Below are positions 32,235 through 44,309 of a stretch of DNA of 64,000 nt, in pieces. The position numbers and the translations under genes were made by a program. Where the stretch lies: assembly GCA_963691705.1 (NCBI GenBank), contig OY829545.1, positions 39,729,475 to 39,793,474 on the forward strand. Direction: 5' to 3'. The DNA is from Viola odorata (Eukaryota; Streptophyta; Magnoliopsida; Malpighiales; Violaceae). Below the pieces are notes generated by a model. That model made no database searches and was not told where the DNA came from. It saw nothing but the letters and a program-made list of their open reading frames with translations. Position 1 is the stretch's first letter, and every line of letters begins with the position of its first letter.

Positions 32235-34597
32235 ATGACCACAGAATCGGAGCAGATCCGATCATCATCTTCTAGTATTCCTTTCCAAAGTCGCAGACAG
32301 CTGTTTCCCGCTGTTATTGCTAATCTCTCGATGACGACGCAACTCGTCATTTCAGGACCCCTGGACCATTCGACTAGAATTGTTGGAGGACTGGGTTCCT
32401 CGCAAGTAGACATTTTGTCATCCCAGATGGCGGGATCTGATTTTTCTACTCCTCTTTCGAGAGAATCTGTACTCAGCCGTGAACATCCCTTGACTATGGA
32501 AATAGCGACCCTTCGTGCTCGGCTGGAGTATCTGATTGAAATGGCCGCGAGAGGCACTCCCGGCGCTTCTGGATCTAGTCTCCCTCCTCACGTCATGTTT
32601 ACTCCATCTATTGTTGCTGATCGACCTTTGTCACCTTTGTTTCCAGAAAACCTCCAGATGCCTTTATCCGCTGGAAATCTTCTGAGTAGTGTTGGGCAGC
32701 TTACTCAAGGAAGAGTAGAGGCCTATGTACCACAAATGCCGCAAGGTCTCCCCCTACAGGGAGGCGGGCAACTTGAGGGGATGAGGAACCGGTGGGACGG
32801 ACGGAGGGAAGGAGTCCGCGGAAGTTTGTCTCCTGAATACAGTGACAGGTCCAGTAGCCGAAGGCATCGAAGTCGTTCATACAGGAGTCGTAGTCGATAT
32901 CCTAGGCGACATTTTACCCCAGGACCACGAGACAGAGGGCGTCAGGCTGAAATGTCTCCTCCGCGTCACCCGCGTGAAATTCTTGATGATACATATGGTC
33001 ACCCATTTAGCCGTCGCATAAGGCGTCACCGAGTCAGTCGACGTGTAAAGCTTCCCGCTGACACTTATGATGGCACGAAGGATCCCATCTCCCATATTAA
33101 TAAAGTAAAAGATTTTGTTCAGTTTCAGACCCACAGCGATGCGGCGCTGTGCCAAATATTTGTTATGACGCTATCGGGCGTTGCGCGTCTTTGGTTTGAA
33201 GGTCTTCCCGGTGGATCCATTAGCAATTTCGCATAGCTAGAAGCTAAATTTCGGAGCAGATTTAGCACTGCGATTCCAATCAGGAAATTTGTCGCCGCGT
33301 TATTTGACATACAGCGAACGCCTCAAGAATCCTTGAAGGATTTTCTCAGCCGCTTCGATCTGGAAATGTCCTTAACACCGGGCGTTACTATCGATTTTGC
33401 TATAGAAGCTCTGAAAAAAATTGCCGTTATGGGAAGCTGAAAGACGCACTTATGGTGGACCCCCCGTTAACCTTAGATGCGTTGAGGCTTAAGGCCCACA
33501 ATTACGCGAAGATGGAGGAAGAGGAAAATAGAAATCAGACGTACAGCGTGCCACAGGGGACGCCTCAAATCGCCGCTGCTCTTGCGAAGCCCTTATCTGA
33601 GGATCATTTTATCGATGATTATGCTAGGCGGAAGGATCACATCCCAAAGGCCTCTGACAGACAAAAGGGCCAGTCTCTGAAGGGAAAAACCGGTGGCTCC
33701 CCCACTCGACGTCGCGGGGATTCTTATAAAAATCGAGCGTACGATCCAGATTTTCCTTCCCTCAACGTGCCAAGAGCCGAAATTTTAGCGATAGCGGAAC
33801 AGCGAAACCTTCCCATCCGCTATCCCGCGCCTACAAAACCAGGAGTACTTTTAGGAAGAAGGGAAAATGCTAACTGTAAATTCCACAAAGTCAGAGGCCA
33901 TTCTACGGAGGCGTGTAGAGAATTAAAAACGGCGATAGAACGGCTGGTGGAGGAAGGATATTTGGGAGAATTTTCCACCCAGATAAGAGAAGATGCTCGC
34001 AATAACCCCCTGAAAAGGACGGCCGATGAACGACCTGTTCCTCCTCATGCCCAGCAAAAGGATCATCCTTCTAGAGGAAGAGAGAAAGAAACTTTTATGA
34101 TAGATGAGGAATATATTCCTATGATTAATATCATTGCGGGAGGAACTCCCTATATGGATGAATCAGAGCAGCTGGCATTCCCGAAAGGAGAAAAGCGCGC
34201 AAGAGATGGCACAATGAAGAAGGGAGATGCGATAGGCATTTTGGATCGGATGGTACTGTCCTTCTCTGAAGAAGACGAGAAAGGCGTTGTCTACCCACAC
34301 AATGACGCTTTGGTAGTCACACCCATCATCGCTAGTCATGGAATCAGAAGAACTCTCATTGATAATGGGAGTGCAGTAAATCTCTTTTCGCTGGAAGCCT
34401 ACAACCTTATGAAACGTCCCACTAATGAGCTAACTCCTAGTAAACGGCCTATAGTTGGCATTGATGGAGTTCCAATTCCCATCACCGGAGTAATTACTCT
34501 GCCAATATATTTCCGGGAGGACACCTACAAGCGATCAGAAAACTTATTATTTCTTGTTGTGGATCTGAATTTGCCTTACAATGTCGTGCTCAGATGA
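32235..34597 (+). pseudogene. Tat-2 gag-protease
   Basis: Starts at MTTESEQIRSSSSSIPFQSR. SR-rich block SDRSSSRRHRSRSYRSRSRY, gag core KLPADTYDGTKDPISHINKV, knuckle CKFHKVRGHSTEAC, then protease RTLIDNGSAVNLFSLEAYN in the same frame. Lesions: TAG at 33234-33236, a single-base frameshift in an A-run near 33417, and UGA at 34595-34597 at the protease/RT boundary, the same site as in Tat-1. Confidence 0.88.
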
Positions 34598-35626
34598 CCT
34601 TTTCTCAATTGCTTCGGCGCCGTGATATCTCAGAAGCATTTGAAGATGAAATACCCCTCCTGGGATGGGGTAGTAACCATAAAGGGTGATCAAAAACTAG
34701 CGGCAGAATGCTATTCGCTTATGACTCAAAAAAACTGCGACAGGTACGTGTGTATAGCGGCAGATCCCTATGAGCAAAGCGATGAGAAGCGGGCTCAACC
34801 TTTGGATAAGATGGTACCCGTTCCAGCAATTGGGATAGAGGAGGCAAGCTTCCTGATTAGTGAAAAACTTAGCCCTGCGGAAAACCTCCAACTAGCCCGA
34901 CTGCTAAACAAATGTCAAGGAGACTTCGCGTGGAAACCTGCAGATATGTCAGGTATATCGCGTGAAGTAGCCGAACATGGACTCAATGTCGACCCAGAGG
35001 CCAGACCGGTGCAGCAAAAGTGGTGCGCGTTCTCTAATGAAAAGGCGTTGGCCGTGGATAGAGAGGTAGCGAAGCTCCTCGACGCGGGGTTCATTGGCGA
35101 AATTCAATATCCCACCTGGCTAGCGAACCCTGTTCTTGTTCCTAAGCCCAACGGGGATTGGCGCATGTGCATCGACTTTACTGATTTAAATGATGCCTGC
35201 CCTAAGGATTGTTACCCGCTTCCTCGGATAGATCAACTGGTTGATCAGACTGCTGGATACGCTTATTTAAGCTCACTAGATGCCAACTCGGGGTACCATC
35301 AAATCCCCATGGCCCTGGAAGATGAAGAAAAGACTGCGTTTCTCACTCCAAAGGCCACTTACTGTTATACGGCGATGCCGTTCGGATTGAAAAACGCTGG
35401 GGCAACATTCCAACGTATGGCCAACAAAATATTCGAAGAACTGACTGGGAGGAACGTAGAGGCGTACGTTGATGATATATTGGTAAAAAGTGCGAGTTTC
35501 CAAGATCACCTGCGAGACTTAGAAGAAGTCTTCGGCGTAATGAAAAGGTATCACATGAAGCTGAACCCCCGGAAATGTATGGTCGCATTCCAAACGGGAA
35601 AATTTTTGGGCTACGTCGTCAGCTAA
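34598..35626 (+). pseudogene. Tat-2 reverse transcriptase
   Basis: Open from 34622: QKHLKMKYPSWDGVVTIKGD linker, RT palm with NPVLVPKPNGDWRMCIDFTD, MPFGLKNAGATFQRMANKIF and catalytic AYVDDILVKSASF. Ends at TAA 35624-35626 inside the motif GKFLGYVVS, where Tat-1 has Gln. Confidence 0.88.
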
Positions 35627-36874
35627 AAAGGTATCCTGCCCAACCCTTTGAAGGTCAAAGCGATACAAGACATGATATCGCCCAGAACCGTCAAAGAAGT
35701 ACAAAGACTTACAGGGCGAGTCATCGCCCTTGGACGGTTCATTTCTAAGCAAGGAGAGAAGTGCCTCCCTTTTTTCAAAGTTATACGGAACAAAGCCTCG
35801 TTCGGGTGGACCCCTGAATGCGAGGAAGCATTTATCGGCCTGAAAGATTATCTGTCATCCGACTTATTATTAACAAGGCCCGAGGCAGGCGATACCTTAT
35901 ATTTGTATCTTGGCGCTGCGGACGAAGTGGTCAGTGCCGTCCTTGTTCGCGACGACAGCCACTCTCATCGCCCAGTCTATTTTGTGAGCCACGTTCTTAA
36001 AGATGCAGAATTGCGATACGCCCGAATCGAAAAGATAGCGTTCGCTCTTATACAAGCCACCCGTAAAATGGACCGATATTTCCAGCCTTACTCCGTTATT
36101 GTTCTCACAGACCAGCCCCTGAAAAGGATATTTCGAAAGCCTGAATCTTCCGGGAGGATGTTGATCTGGGCGCTCGAGTTAGAGCAATATGGATTGAGGT
36201 ATCAGTCTCGGCCGTCCGTAAAGGCTCAGATCCTGGCTGATTTCATAGCGGAATGCACATTTACGGAGGACCCCTTAGAAGGTGTGCCTGAAGCGGAATG
36301 GGGAGATATGGACCTCCCATTCCCGGAAACCTATACGGACCTCTGGATCGTCCACGTAGATGGAGCCAAAAACCAAGAGCTGGCTGGGGCTGGAATCTTT
36401 ATAAATGGGGCACATGATATGCACATACGATATGCCATCCGAATCCTACATCCTTTGTCTAATAATGCGGCAGAATATGAGGCGTTGCTAGCCGAGCTCA
36501 GAATCGGAAAAGGACTTTCTTCTAAAGGAAGGCATGATACTGGACGAACAGGAGACCTGCGTCTAAAAATCTGTGGCGATTCCAAGTTAATAATGGACCA
36601 GGTCTTGGGACATTCTCGGGCCCGTGAACCAATCATGATTCAATATCTCGCCAAAGTAAAGCGAGAACTATTGGAAATAAAAAAAGAGGGCATGCAAGTC
36701 AGCTTCGAGCACATTCCTCGGGAGGAAAACGCTGAAGCAGACAGCCTAGCGAAATTGGCCGCAGATCCGGAAGCGCTTATACCCAAAGACATATATTATC
36801 ATGAGCTATCGGTACCGTCCTTCATGGAGAAGCAAGTGATGTTGTGTGTGGAGGAACGTGAGAACGACTGGTGA
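35627..36874 (+). pseudogene. Tat-2 RT thumb, RNase H and archaeal-type RNase H
   Basis: 408 open codons. First RNase H: LYLYLGAADEVVSAVLVRDD and DAELRYARIEKIAFALIQAT. Second RNase H complete: LWIVHVDGAKNQELAGAGIF, NNAAEYEALLAELRIGKGL, CGDSKLIMDQVLGHS, NAEADSLAKLA. It keeps the D-E-D-D-type acidic residues that Tat-1 partly lost. Ends with UGA (Trp-type codon) at 36872-36874 before integrase. Confidence 0.88.
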
Positions 36875-38104
36875 ACTCCTGTAATTAAATACTTGAAACA
36901 CGAAGAACTGCCTGAGGATACCGCTGAAAAGAAGAAGGTACTGAAACAGGCAGCTCGCTGCACGTACTATGAGGGGGATCTGGTTCGAAGATGTTTCTCT
37001 CACCCTGCCGCCAAGTGTATAACGGGGCAAGAGGGTCTTCATACCTTGCGTGAAATCCATGAAGGAGTGTGTGGTATGCACGTGTCAGGCGGTACCCTGG
37101 CGGCGCAAGTCTTCCGGTCCGGGTTCTATTGGCCTACCATTCGAAAAGATTGTCACAACTATGTGCAAGCTTGCCCTAAGTGCCAGGAGTTTGCTAAAAT
37201 TCCTCGGCGACCCGCCACTGAAATATCTGAAATTATCGCCCCCTGTCCTTTCGCCAAATGGGGGATCGATATTCTAGGTCCGTTCCCAAAGGCAAGGTCC
37301 CAACTGAAATTCGTAATAGTGGCGGTAGATTATTTCACCAAGTGGGCCGAAGCTGAAGCGGTCACCACCATCACGGCGGAAAAAACTTGGCGTTTCTTCA
37401 AACATCAAGTTATCATGAGATTTGGCGTTCCCCGTGTCCTCGTCAGCGACAATGGGACGCAATTCACCAGCCAATTCTTTCAAGACCAGTGCTCAGAATT
37501 TGGAATCGAGCAACGCTTTTCCTCCGTGGCTCACCCGCAAACAAATGGACAAGTGGAAGTGACCAATCGGAGCATACTCGGCGGCATTAAGAAAAATCTA
37601 GAAGGGTCTAAAAAGAAATGGGTTGATGAGCTACCGTACGTGATGTGGGCATATCGCATGACTGTTAAGACTAGTACCGGAGAGACACCCTTCGCGTTGG
37701 CCTTCGGAACTGAAGCCGTCACACCGGTAGAGATTGGAACCATGAGCCTACGAGTGGCCCACTTTCGAGAGGAACTGAATGAGGGAAGGTTAAGAGCTAA
37801 CCTGGATGCGTTACCAGAAGTTCGAGAAGAAATCATTCTGAAAATGCAACATTACAAACGAAAGATGGCCCGATATCATAATAGGCGCGTAAAAGAGCGG
37901 TTGCTGAAAACTGGTGACTTGGTGCTCAGAGACAAGCGAGCGGCAGGACAACGAATGGGAAAACTCAGTCCGAACTGGGAAGGACCATATCGTGTCACCC
38001 ACGTTGTCGGCAAAGGAGCCTATCATCTGGAGACACTCGATGGTACACCCTTATCCAACTCTTGGAATATCGCTCGCTTGAAGCTATATTATGCTAGAAT
38101 TTGA
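36875..38104 (+). CDS. Tat-2 integrase
   Basis: Open to the stop at 38102-38104. Zinc domain with CGMHVSGGTLAAQVF and CPKCQEFAKIPRRPA, catalytic core with Asp in KWGIDILGPFPKA, Asp in VLVSDNGTQFTSQFF and Glu in NGQVEVTNRSILGG (DDE triad complete), then the C-terminal GPYRVTHVVGKGAYHLETLD domain ending SWNIARLKLYYARI. No chromodomain, as usual for Tat. It is the best-preserved integrase in the window but lies behind stops in the same polyprotein. Confidence 0.88.
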   Translation, partial: TPVIKYLKHEELPEDTAEKKKVLKQAARCTYYEGDLVRRCFSHPAAKCITGQEGLHTLREIHEGVCGMHVSGGTLAAQVFRSGFYWPTIRKDCHNYVQACPKCQEFAKIPRRPATEISEIIAPCPFAKWGIDILGPFPKARSQLKFVIVAVDYFTKWAEAEAVTTITAEKTWRFFKHQVIMRFGVPRVLVSDNGTQFTSQFFQDQCSEFGIEQRFSSVAHPQTNGQVEVTNRSILGGIKKNLEGSKKKWVDELPYVMWAYRMTVKTSTGETPFALAFGTEAVTPVEIGTMSLRVAHFREELNEGRLRANLDALPEVREEIILKMQHYKRKMARYHNRRVKERLLKTGDLVLRDKRAAGQRMGKLSPNWEGPYRVTHVVGKGAYHLETLDGTPLSNSWNIARLKLYYARI

Positions 38105-38217
38105 TTTTATCTGCACCTTTGATTTATGCCAACCCTAACCATGACTAACGCTCGATGAGAGAGCTTTCGTGGGTTTTTTGTGGTTGCTTTTGCGCAGATA
38201 AAAAGGGGGTATCTTGG

Positions 38218-38680
38218 GGAAGTGAAAAGTCCTATCCTTGTGATTGCCGATCTTGATCAGATGGCCCACTAAGTGAGGGCACTACCCAACATACCTTGAA
38301 TTAGCGTCGGATTGAAAGATCCTGGACGCCCCCGGGAGTGAAAAGTCCTATCCTTGTGATGACCGATCTTGATCAGATGGCTCATTAAGTGAGGGCACCA
38401 CCCGGTATCTTTGGGAGTGAAAAGTCCTCTCCTGATACAGACTGATCTCGTGGAGACAGTCCATCAAGAAGAGGCACGCCCCAAAGAAATAGAAACTCCG
38501 TCTAGAAACAAGACTCCTATCTTAACGGCTGGGCTGCTGTGGCCAGGCCATTAAGGAAGGACACGGTTCTAGATGAGAGGGCAACGCTCAAAAGTGAAAA
38601 TTCCCCAGCCTTGTGATAGTCGTCCCGATCCGACAGCTCACTAAGATGAGGCACTTAAGGGCCGATCGTGAAAATAGGGA
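38218..38680. repeat. Tandem repeats between Tat-2 integrase and antisense genes
   Basis: Degenerate units with GTGAAAAGTCCTATCCTTGT, GATCTTGATCAGATGGC and AAGTGAGGGCAC, at about 38222, 38335, 38410 and 38596. The same motif array occurs at the same position in Tat-1 (48511-48994). Confidence 0.8.
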
Positions 38681-39102
38681 AACGCCCTATGATGCCAGCA
38701 GAAAAGCTCCTACGGGTAATCGCTATATCTCGTAACATGTTTTTATTACTGATGATTTACAATTGAGAATGCGCAGAATACTTTTCGGGCAGAAAGAGCA
38801 AGGATCTCATGGGCAGAGATACCATCAGACTCCCTAGGGAAGCTAGCCCAAGACCGAGTTCCGTACTTTTGACGGGAACGCTAAGGGTCTAGTTGGAAAA
38901 GGAAAAGCGCATAGAATGAATATGGCCAAGACAACGCCAAAAGGACCCACAAACAAACAATGGGACAAAAGGAAAGTCAGCGATAAGATTGTCTGAACAC
39001 ATCAAAATCTTAAAGGAGGGTACAAACGATGAGGGGCAAGTAATAACAAAAACTTAACGACCATGGGTCATCAAGAGAAGGGTGATACAGCCTTGAAGCG
39101 CG
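38681..39102. other. Spacer, no gene
   Basis: Between the repeat array and the 3' end of antisense gene 1. I see no coding frame or motif. Confidence 0.5.
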
Positions 39103-41472
39103 TTAGCCTTTGGGGTTCCTACGTTTCCAGCCTGCCGCTTTGGCCTGGCGAAAGCCTTCCTCGTTTATATGCCCTGATCTTCGTTTGAAAGCGGCAGTAA
39201 CCTCATCGGGTTTGTACGTGTCAACCCCATAGACCTCTTCGAAACAATCAACCAAAGTAATGGCAGTCTGTTCGACGTGCCACATACTCTTATCGGCTGA
39301 CTCTTCCTCCAGGATAGCTTTCTCCTTGAGCAAAGATGATCTCTCATTCTCCCAGGATAGCTTCTCTTCTTCCAAAGCGGCGACTCTGGTTTTTTCCGCT
39401 GCTAAGGCGACAGATTGCTCCTCTTCTCGCTCCCGATGAGCTAGCAATAGATTAGTGCGCTCCTCTAGCGACTTTTTCTTCTCATCCTGCTCTCGCTCTA
39501 ATTCTTTCAAAGCGGAAGAGAGGGAAGCAGCTTGACTTTGCGCTTCCTCAACCTAGTAATGGAAATACATCATACTGGAGAAAAGAATGGAGCGTATAGA
39601 GTTTTCCCTGTCAAGCACAGGCCGCGAAAGAAAAGCTTCCCGTTCTGCTGCAGACGCCAGCAATTGAGAAGCTAACAAAGCTGTGACGTCAGTAGAGCCG
39701 TCACCCCCCAACGCTACCAAAGCGGTATTCCGGAGATCAAATAACCCAATTTGATGGGTCACCACACCAGGCCCACTCAGCGGACCGAGATCTGCTACAC
39801 TGTTAAAAGTAGCCCCTCCTTCACCAAAATGATCCCTGAGAGCGATGCGCGAAGGAAGAAACCCCAAGGAAAGGGGAGAGCGGACCTGTGATGATGAACC
39901 TCCCGGAGCGATATATGCGCCATGAGGTGGATAGCCTGAGAAATCCTGCAAGACATCCTGATACCCCATATTGGCCGAGTACGAGTGGGCGGAACCACCG
40001 AAAGAATGGGGAGAAGCCTGAAAGGTATCGCCAGTACTTAGATTCCCCAAAAATCCTGAAGGATTGTCTCCCTGAGGAGCGGTTGTAGACTCAAACCCGT
40101 CAGTGGACCTATTCCCCGCCTCAATGTTAGAAGAAGGGGGGTTTCCGCCCTCATGTCCTAATCGCTATCTCTTGCCGAAACTGGTCAGTGCATAACCCAA
40201 ATCCATATTGTCCGAGGGAGGAGCGGAGGTAACAACAGCGATAGTGTCCTGACCAAGAATATGATGTGAAATATAGAAAAGAAGAAGGAAAAGAAATAAC
40301 AACAGAAATAGAAATGCAGCCTATCACAGCTAAAGAGTATCCTTACCGCAGCGATAACAGAAGGAGGTGCTTCTGATGAGCCTGCCGCGTCCGGAGAAGG
40401 TGTGAGAGCGGCAACGCTTCTTGTTTTTCTCTTCTTTTTTCCTTTGGCAATGGCCTTAGGAGCCTGTGAAGAAGAAGAAGTCTGAGCAGGAGGGGCAGCG
40501 ACGGTCACGAGGGGAACGCCCGAAGGAATGTCGGCCGAAGAAGACACTTGGGCAACGCTCGCGGAATCGGCCGGACGTTCGATGGGATTATCAGTGGCTT
40601 CCGGGGAAGCATTTTTCTCTTTCCTCTCTCTCTCTTGAGCCCTCCTCAAACGTCTCCTTACGCTCTCGGGTTGATAACGGGGATCCATCGCTGCGAAAGC
40701 ATAAAATTACGTCAGCATTAGTATCAGTGACAGCAAAGAAAGGATTAACGCAACACTCACGTTTAACACAAGCACGAATGTCCATTCGACAAGCCACTTG
40801 GCGAATGTGAACGCTGATTTCCAGTTCAAGTAATTTGTTTAACCAGCCTTGTTCACACTGCGGAAGGGTCCCTGGTTGGCTCTAAATGGTATCATCCACG
40901 TTTTGGTTAAAACCAGATCGCCACCAGGAACAAAAGTCTTCAGGAATATCTATCACGAAAAACTCCTTTTTCCAGCCATCAATGGAAGACTCGATATGGA
41001 GGAGTTTCCAAGTAAAGGACTTAAGAGAGTCATCGTCAAAGCGGGGCGATATCGTTATCACTCCCCGGCATTTCATCAGCTTAAAAATAGATTTAAGCAA
41101 CAAAAGGGAAGGGGAAGTAATCCCTTTGTATCTACAAAGCTCCAAAAAAGCATAAACACAACAATATGCATTCGGAGACAATTGAGTCGGAGACAGATCG
41201 CCGACAATAAGCAATTCCTTGACAAAAGGGTCAATGGGAAGGTGGAAACCATAACAGAACATCTGCGCATACATGACCCTACGAGTGCCCGTCAGAGCGC
41301 TGTTTAAATGAAGAGACTCAGAGGCAACACTGGTCTTATAATCATCAGGGATGATAGCATTATGGGCGGCCAAATGCTCACGGAGAGCGGCCTCAGAAGT
41401 AATAACACTGGCTGTAATATCCATCCTTTTTTCATCGGCAGATTTTGACTCAGAACGGCGAGTCTTAGCCAT
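39103..41472 (-). pseudogene. Tat-2 antisense gene 1: Transposase_28-like domain plus coiled coil
   Basis: ATG at 41472 (MAKTRRSESKSADEKR). The first exon encodes a globular domain: MFCYGFHLPIDPFVKELL, LSPTQLSPNAYCCVYAFLE, RGVITISPRFDDDSLKSFTW. This pattern matches plant 'putative gypsy type transposon' (Transposase_28) proteins. Exon 1 ends at a donor GTGAGT (40760-40759); the acceptor TTTCGCAG ends at 40691, a 70-base intron. A second donor lies at 40346 and an acceptor at 40249. Later exons are Ser/Pro/Gly-rich (40050-39553), then a coiled coil (EREEEQSVALAAEKTRVAAL) and a conserved tail (39510-39103). Two lesions: TAG at 40882 in exon 1 and a stop near 40166. A TATA-like box lies at 41643-41650. 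Molecular role unknown. Confidence 0.7.
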
Positions 41473-42078
41473 GGCAGATTTAAAAAAGAAACTAAGAGAT
41501 GAAGAAGATGATGGAGAAGAAAGGAAATACCTTCGGAAAAAGCACTTCGAAGAGCCCTGAACAGTGGGGAGAAAACGAGACGGCTGAAAGAGAATATTGG
41601 AGAAAAGGATGGTAAAAGAAAACGAAAAGAATAAATATTGGGTTTTATAACCCTAGTGGTTTAAACGAAACGATGGATGCCACGGTCGTTGCGTGGGAGC
41701 GGCACGAGAAACAGACTCAAGTAATGAGTGCAACCCTAGGAAAGCGCTACAACGCCTCGATTTAGGCAAAGTTTTCAAACACGCTAGCCCATAGCGTCAG
41801 AAGAAATGGACACGTGCGCCTATACAATCATGACTTTTCCCATGAAAGGACGGCAAGCATTAAATGCTCTGAAAAGCGGACATAGTCCCTTGGAAAAAAC
41901 AAGTATGATATCGCCAGAAAGCGCGAGAAGGCGTTACGAAAAACCGACAGCGATATGTCGACGCGGAAAGATAGAAAGAAATTCAAAAAGCAATAAAATC
42001 ATCGTGTAGCAAGGCATTATTACAAGACCAAGAAACAAATAAATAGAAAGTCAGCTAAAGGAAATAAGTCCCTATTAA
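41473..42078 (-). promoter_or_regulatory. Upstream region of antisense gene 1
   Basis: Minus-strand TTATAAAA at 41643-41650, about 170 bases before the ATG, is a candidate TATA box. The rest, up to the stop of antisense gene 2 at 42079, shows no gene. Confidence 0.45.
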
Positions 42079-44309
42079 TCAGGGGCCTTTGCCAGCATCG
42101 CGGTCCTCATCCCTTTGTCCTCCGACAGAAGAAGAAAGATCTTCCTCGCTGTCCCTCAAATCCTTCAACCTCTTGGAAGCGTTATCGGCCAGCACCGACG
42201 GGTTAACGTTTCCTTGGCGATAGAGATTCATAAACTCGGAGAGGCAGATATCCATGGTCTTGTTTATTTTTGAAGGTATTTTGGCCAAATCGGCGTCGCG
42301 AGATGCTATCTCTTCGTGAAGCAGGACATTCCTCCTATCAGCCACCACCAATTCTGCCTCTAGAAGGTTTACCTTAGCCTTCCCCTTTGATTTTTCTCGA
42401 GCAAGCTCAGCACGACAGTCGTCCAGTTTCGCCTGAGTTTGCTCTTGAAGCTGCGATAGTGCCGACACCCTAGTTAGGGCGGCATCTAGTTCCCTTTTCA
42501 AATCAAGAGAAGGAGGAACCTTATCCCGCTGATCATCGAAAAAGTAATTCAGCTCACGGAAGCAGACTAGCATGTCGGTCAAAAGACGCGAATGTCGTAC
42601 GTCAGGAGGATGCCGCAAGAACTCTTCCTTGTCCTTCGAAGAAGCAAATATTTGGCCCACTATAGGGCCCACCGGCTTTTCCCTTGAGGATGGATCCAAT
42701 ATCCCTAAAGCACGAAGACCGTCAGTACCAAGGGAAGACAAGTCCAATTGATACGCGGCAGGGCCTTGAAAGCCTTGAGGAGACAAATTGGCGATATAAG
42801 GGGGACAACAACTCTTAACAGAATCACCCACGCCCGAAACCGAAGAAATATACACCGCCTCAGGTTTCTGTGGGGAAAGGATAGGAGGAGCAATCGGATT
42901 CGGAACTGGCAAACTCACACTTGGAGTGAAGGGGCGAATTGGAGAAGTAGAACTGCTAGACGCTATAGATGAGCCCATTGCTGCTAAAACCTCATGAGTC
43001 TGGGGAAGAACGACAGAAGACGCCTTAGTAACCTCGGTTGTTGGCAAAGGACCCGTAACGTTTGAAGTGTTGACTTCCTTGGCAGGGACCCCACTGACTT
43101 CCTCCACGGAAGGAATTGGTGGGTCAGACCTCTCTTGGCGAACCCTCTTCACGAGACGTTCAGTTTCGGCAGCAATATCGTCGCTATCATCCTCGGTTGA
43201 CTCCGCTACGGGATCATTTTTTCTTGACCTAAGCTTCATCCGCTGGGCAGGGGTAGCGTGACACAGTTCGGGACCCGTATCCATGCTTCCGCTATCGCTG
43301 TCGATTTGTTCAACCGCAGGGATACTTGGGGCCACTCTTTTACTGCGAGGCGGCAGCCAATTCTCCAGAAAATGAGAAGATCGGCTGGAGGCACTGCGTG
43401 TCGCGGCAGTTTTGTTTCTCTTTCCTCGTGGCGGAATAGGCTGACGGCTGAAGCCTTCCGGGGGAGGAGAAGGGGGTAACGTCTGAAGCGGCGCTACGTC
43501 CAAAGGTGCGTCACTCTCTCCAGAAGAGCGTCCTTCAGCGTTACCTGCCAACAAAATATTTTAATATAACAAGAAAGGGGGAGCGATAAGGCGATAAAAG
43601 AAAAAACTCATCAGCGACACACTCTGACAAAGGCCTGAACCGAGCAAATTCTCGAATACGGAAAGGCCCTTCTATCTCTATTAGAGCGTTAACACTAGAC
43701 ACATCCATACTGGACAACACATCTGGTTTTCGCCAAGCGGCACCAGTGATTACTCGGTTGAAACCACCGCTCCAATACTGAGAAGGTAAGCGAACGGTAA
43801 AGAAGCCATTTTTCCAGTTGTCCACGTTTTCCTCGAAACCTTGAAAGTTCCGCCAGAAAAACCGGATGATATCATCATCCCATCTAGGGGTGATATCTAT
43901 CAAGCAGCCACGGCACCTCAAGATGAAAAATATACGGAATAGATCGAGCGAAAATGTGCTTCATCTCACATGAACGAAGAAAGGCGTAAAGCCCACACCA
44001 GGAAGAGGGAGTTATTTGAACAGGATTAAGATCATAATGATTGAGCAGCTTCATCAGAGAAGTATGAAGTGGAAGACAAAACCCGTAGGTAAACATCTTG
44101 AAATAAACCAATCGAAATGTCCCCCACATGGCATCAGTGAGCCGAGCATCCTTCAGAGGGACATAGGGACGATATCCCGTAGGGAAAGTGATAGCATTTT
44201 CCTCTAACTCAGCCTTCAAAACTTCATTACAGTTAAAGATACTACGAGCTTTCCTAACCTCAGGATCTAAGGGATTCTCGGTGGTTGCAGAGAATACAGT
44301 ATGAGACAT
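42079..44309 (-). pseudogene. Tat-2 antisense gene 2: paralogue of gene 1 with long coiled-coil exon
   Basis: ATG at 44309 (MSHTVFSATTENPLDPEV). The domain pattern of gene 1 recurs: MFTYGFCLPLHTSLMKLL, LNPVQITPSSWCGLYAFLR, CLIDITPRWDDDIIRFFW. A one-base frameshift near 43925 splits it. The acceptor GTTGGCAG ends at 43545, and exon 2 (43544-42079, about 488 codons, uninterrupted) has PLQTLPPSPPPEG, a basic/acidic Ser/Pro region and a coiled coil (about 42520-42280; LKRELDAALTRVSALSQLQE). The donor is not clear here but is clear in the Tat-1 copy. Probably a DNA- or RNA-linked nuclear protein, but no activity can be named. Confidence 0.7.

Noticed and set aside
39553..40050. Independent host gene for the Ser/Gly-rich protein
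   Set aside because: It lies within an element bounded by matching LTRs and target repeats, and a diverged counterpart occurs in Tat-1; it is an exon of antisense gene 1.
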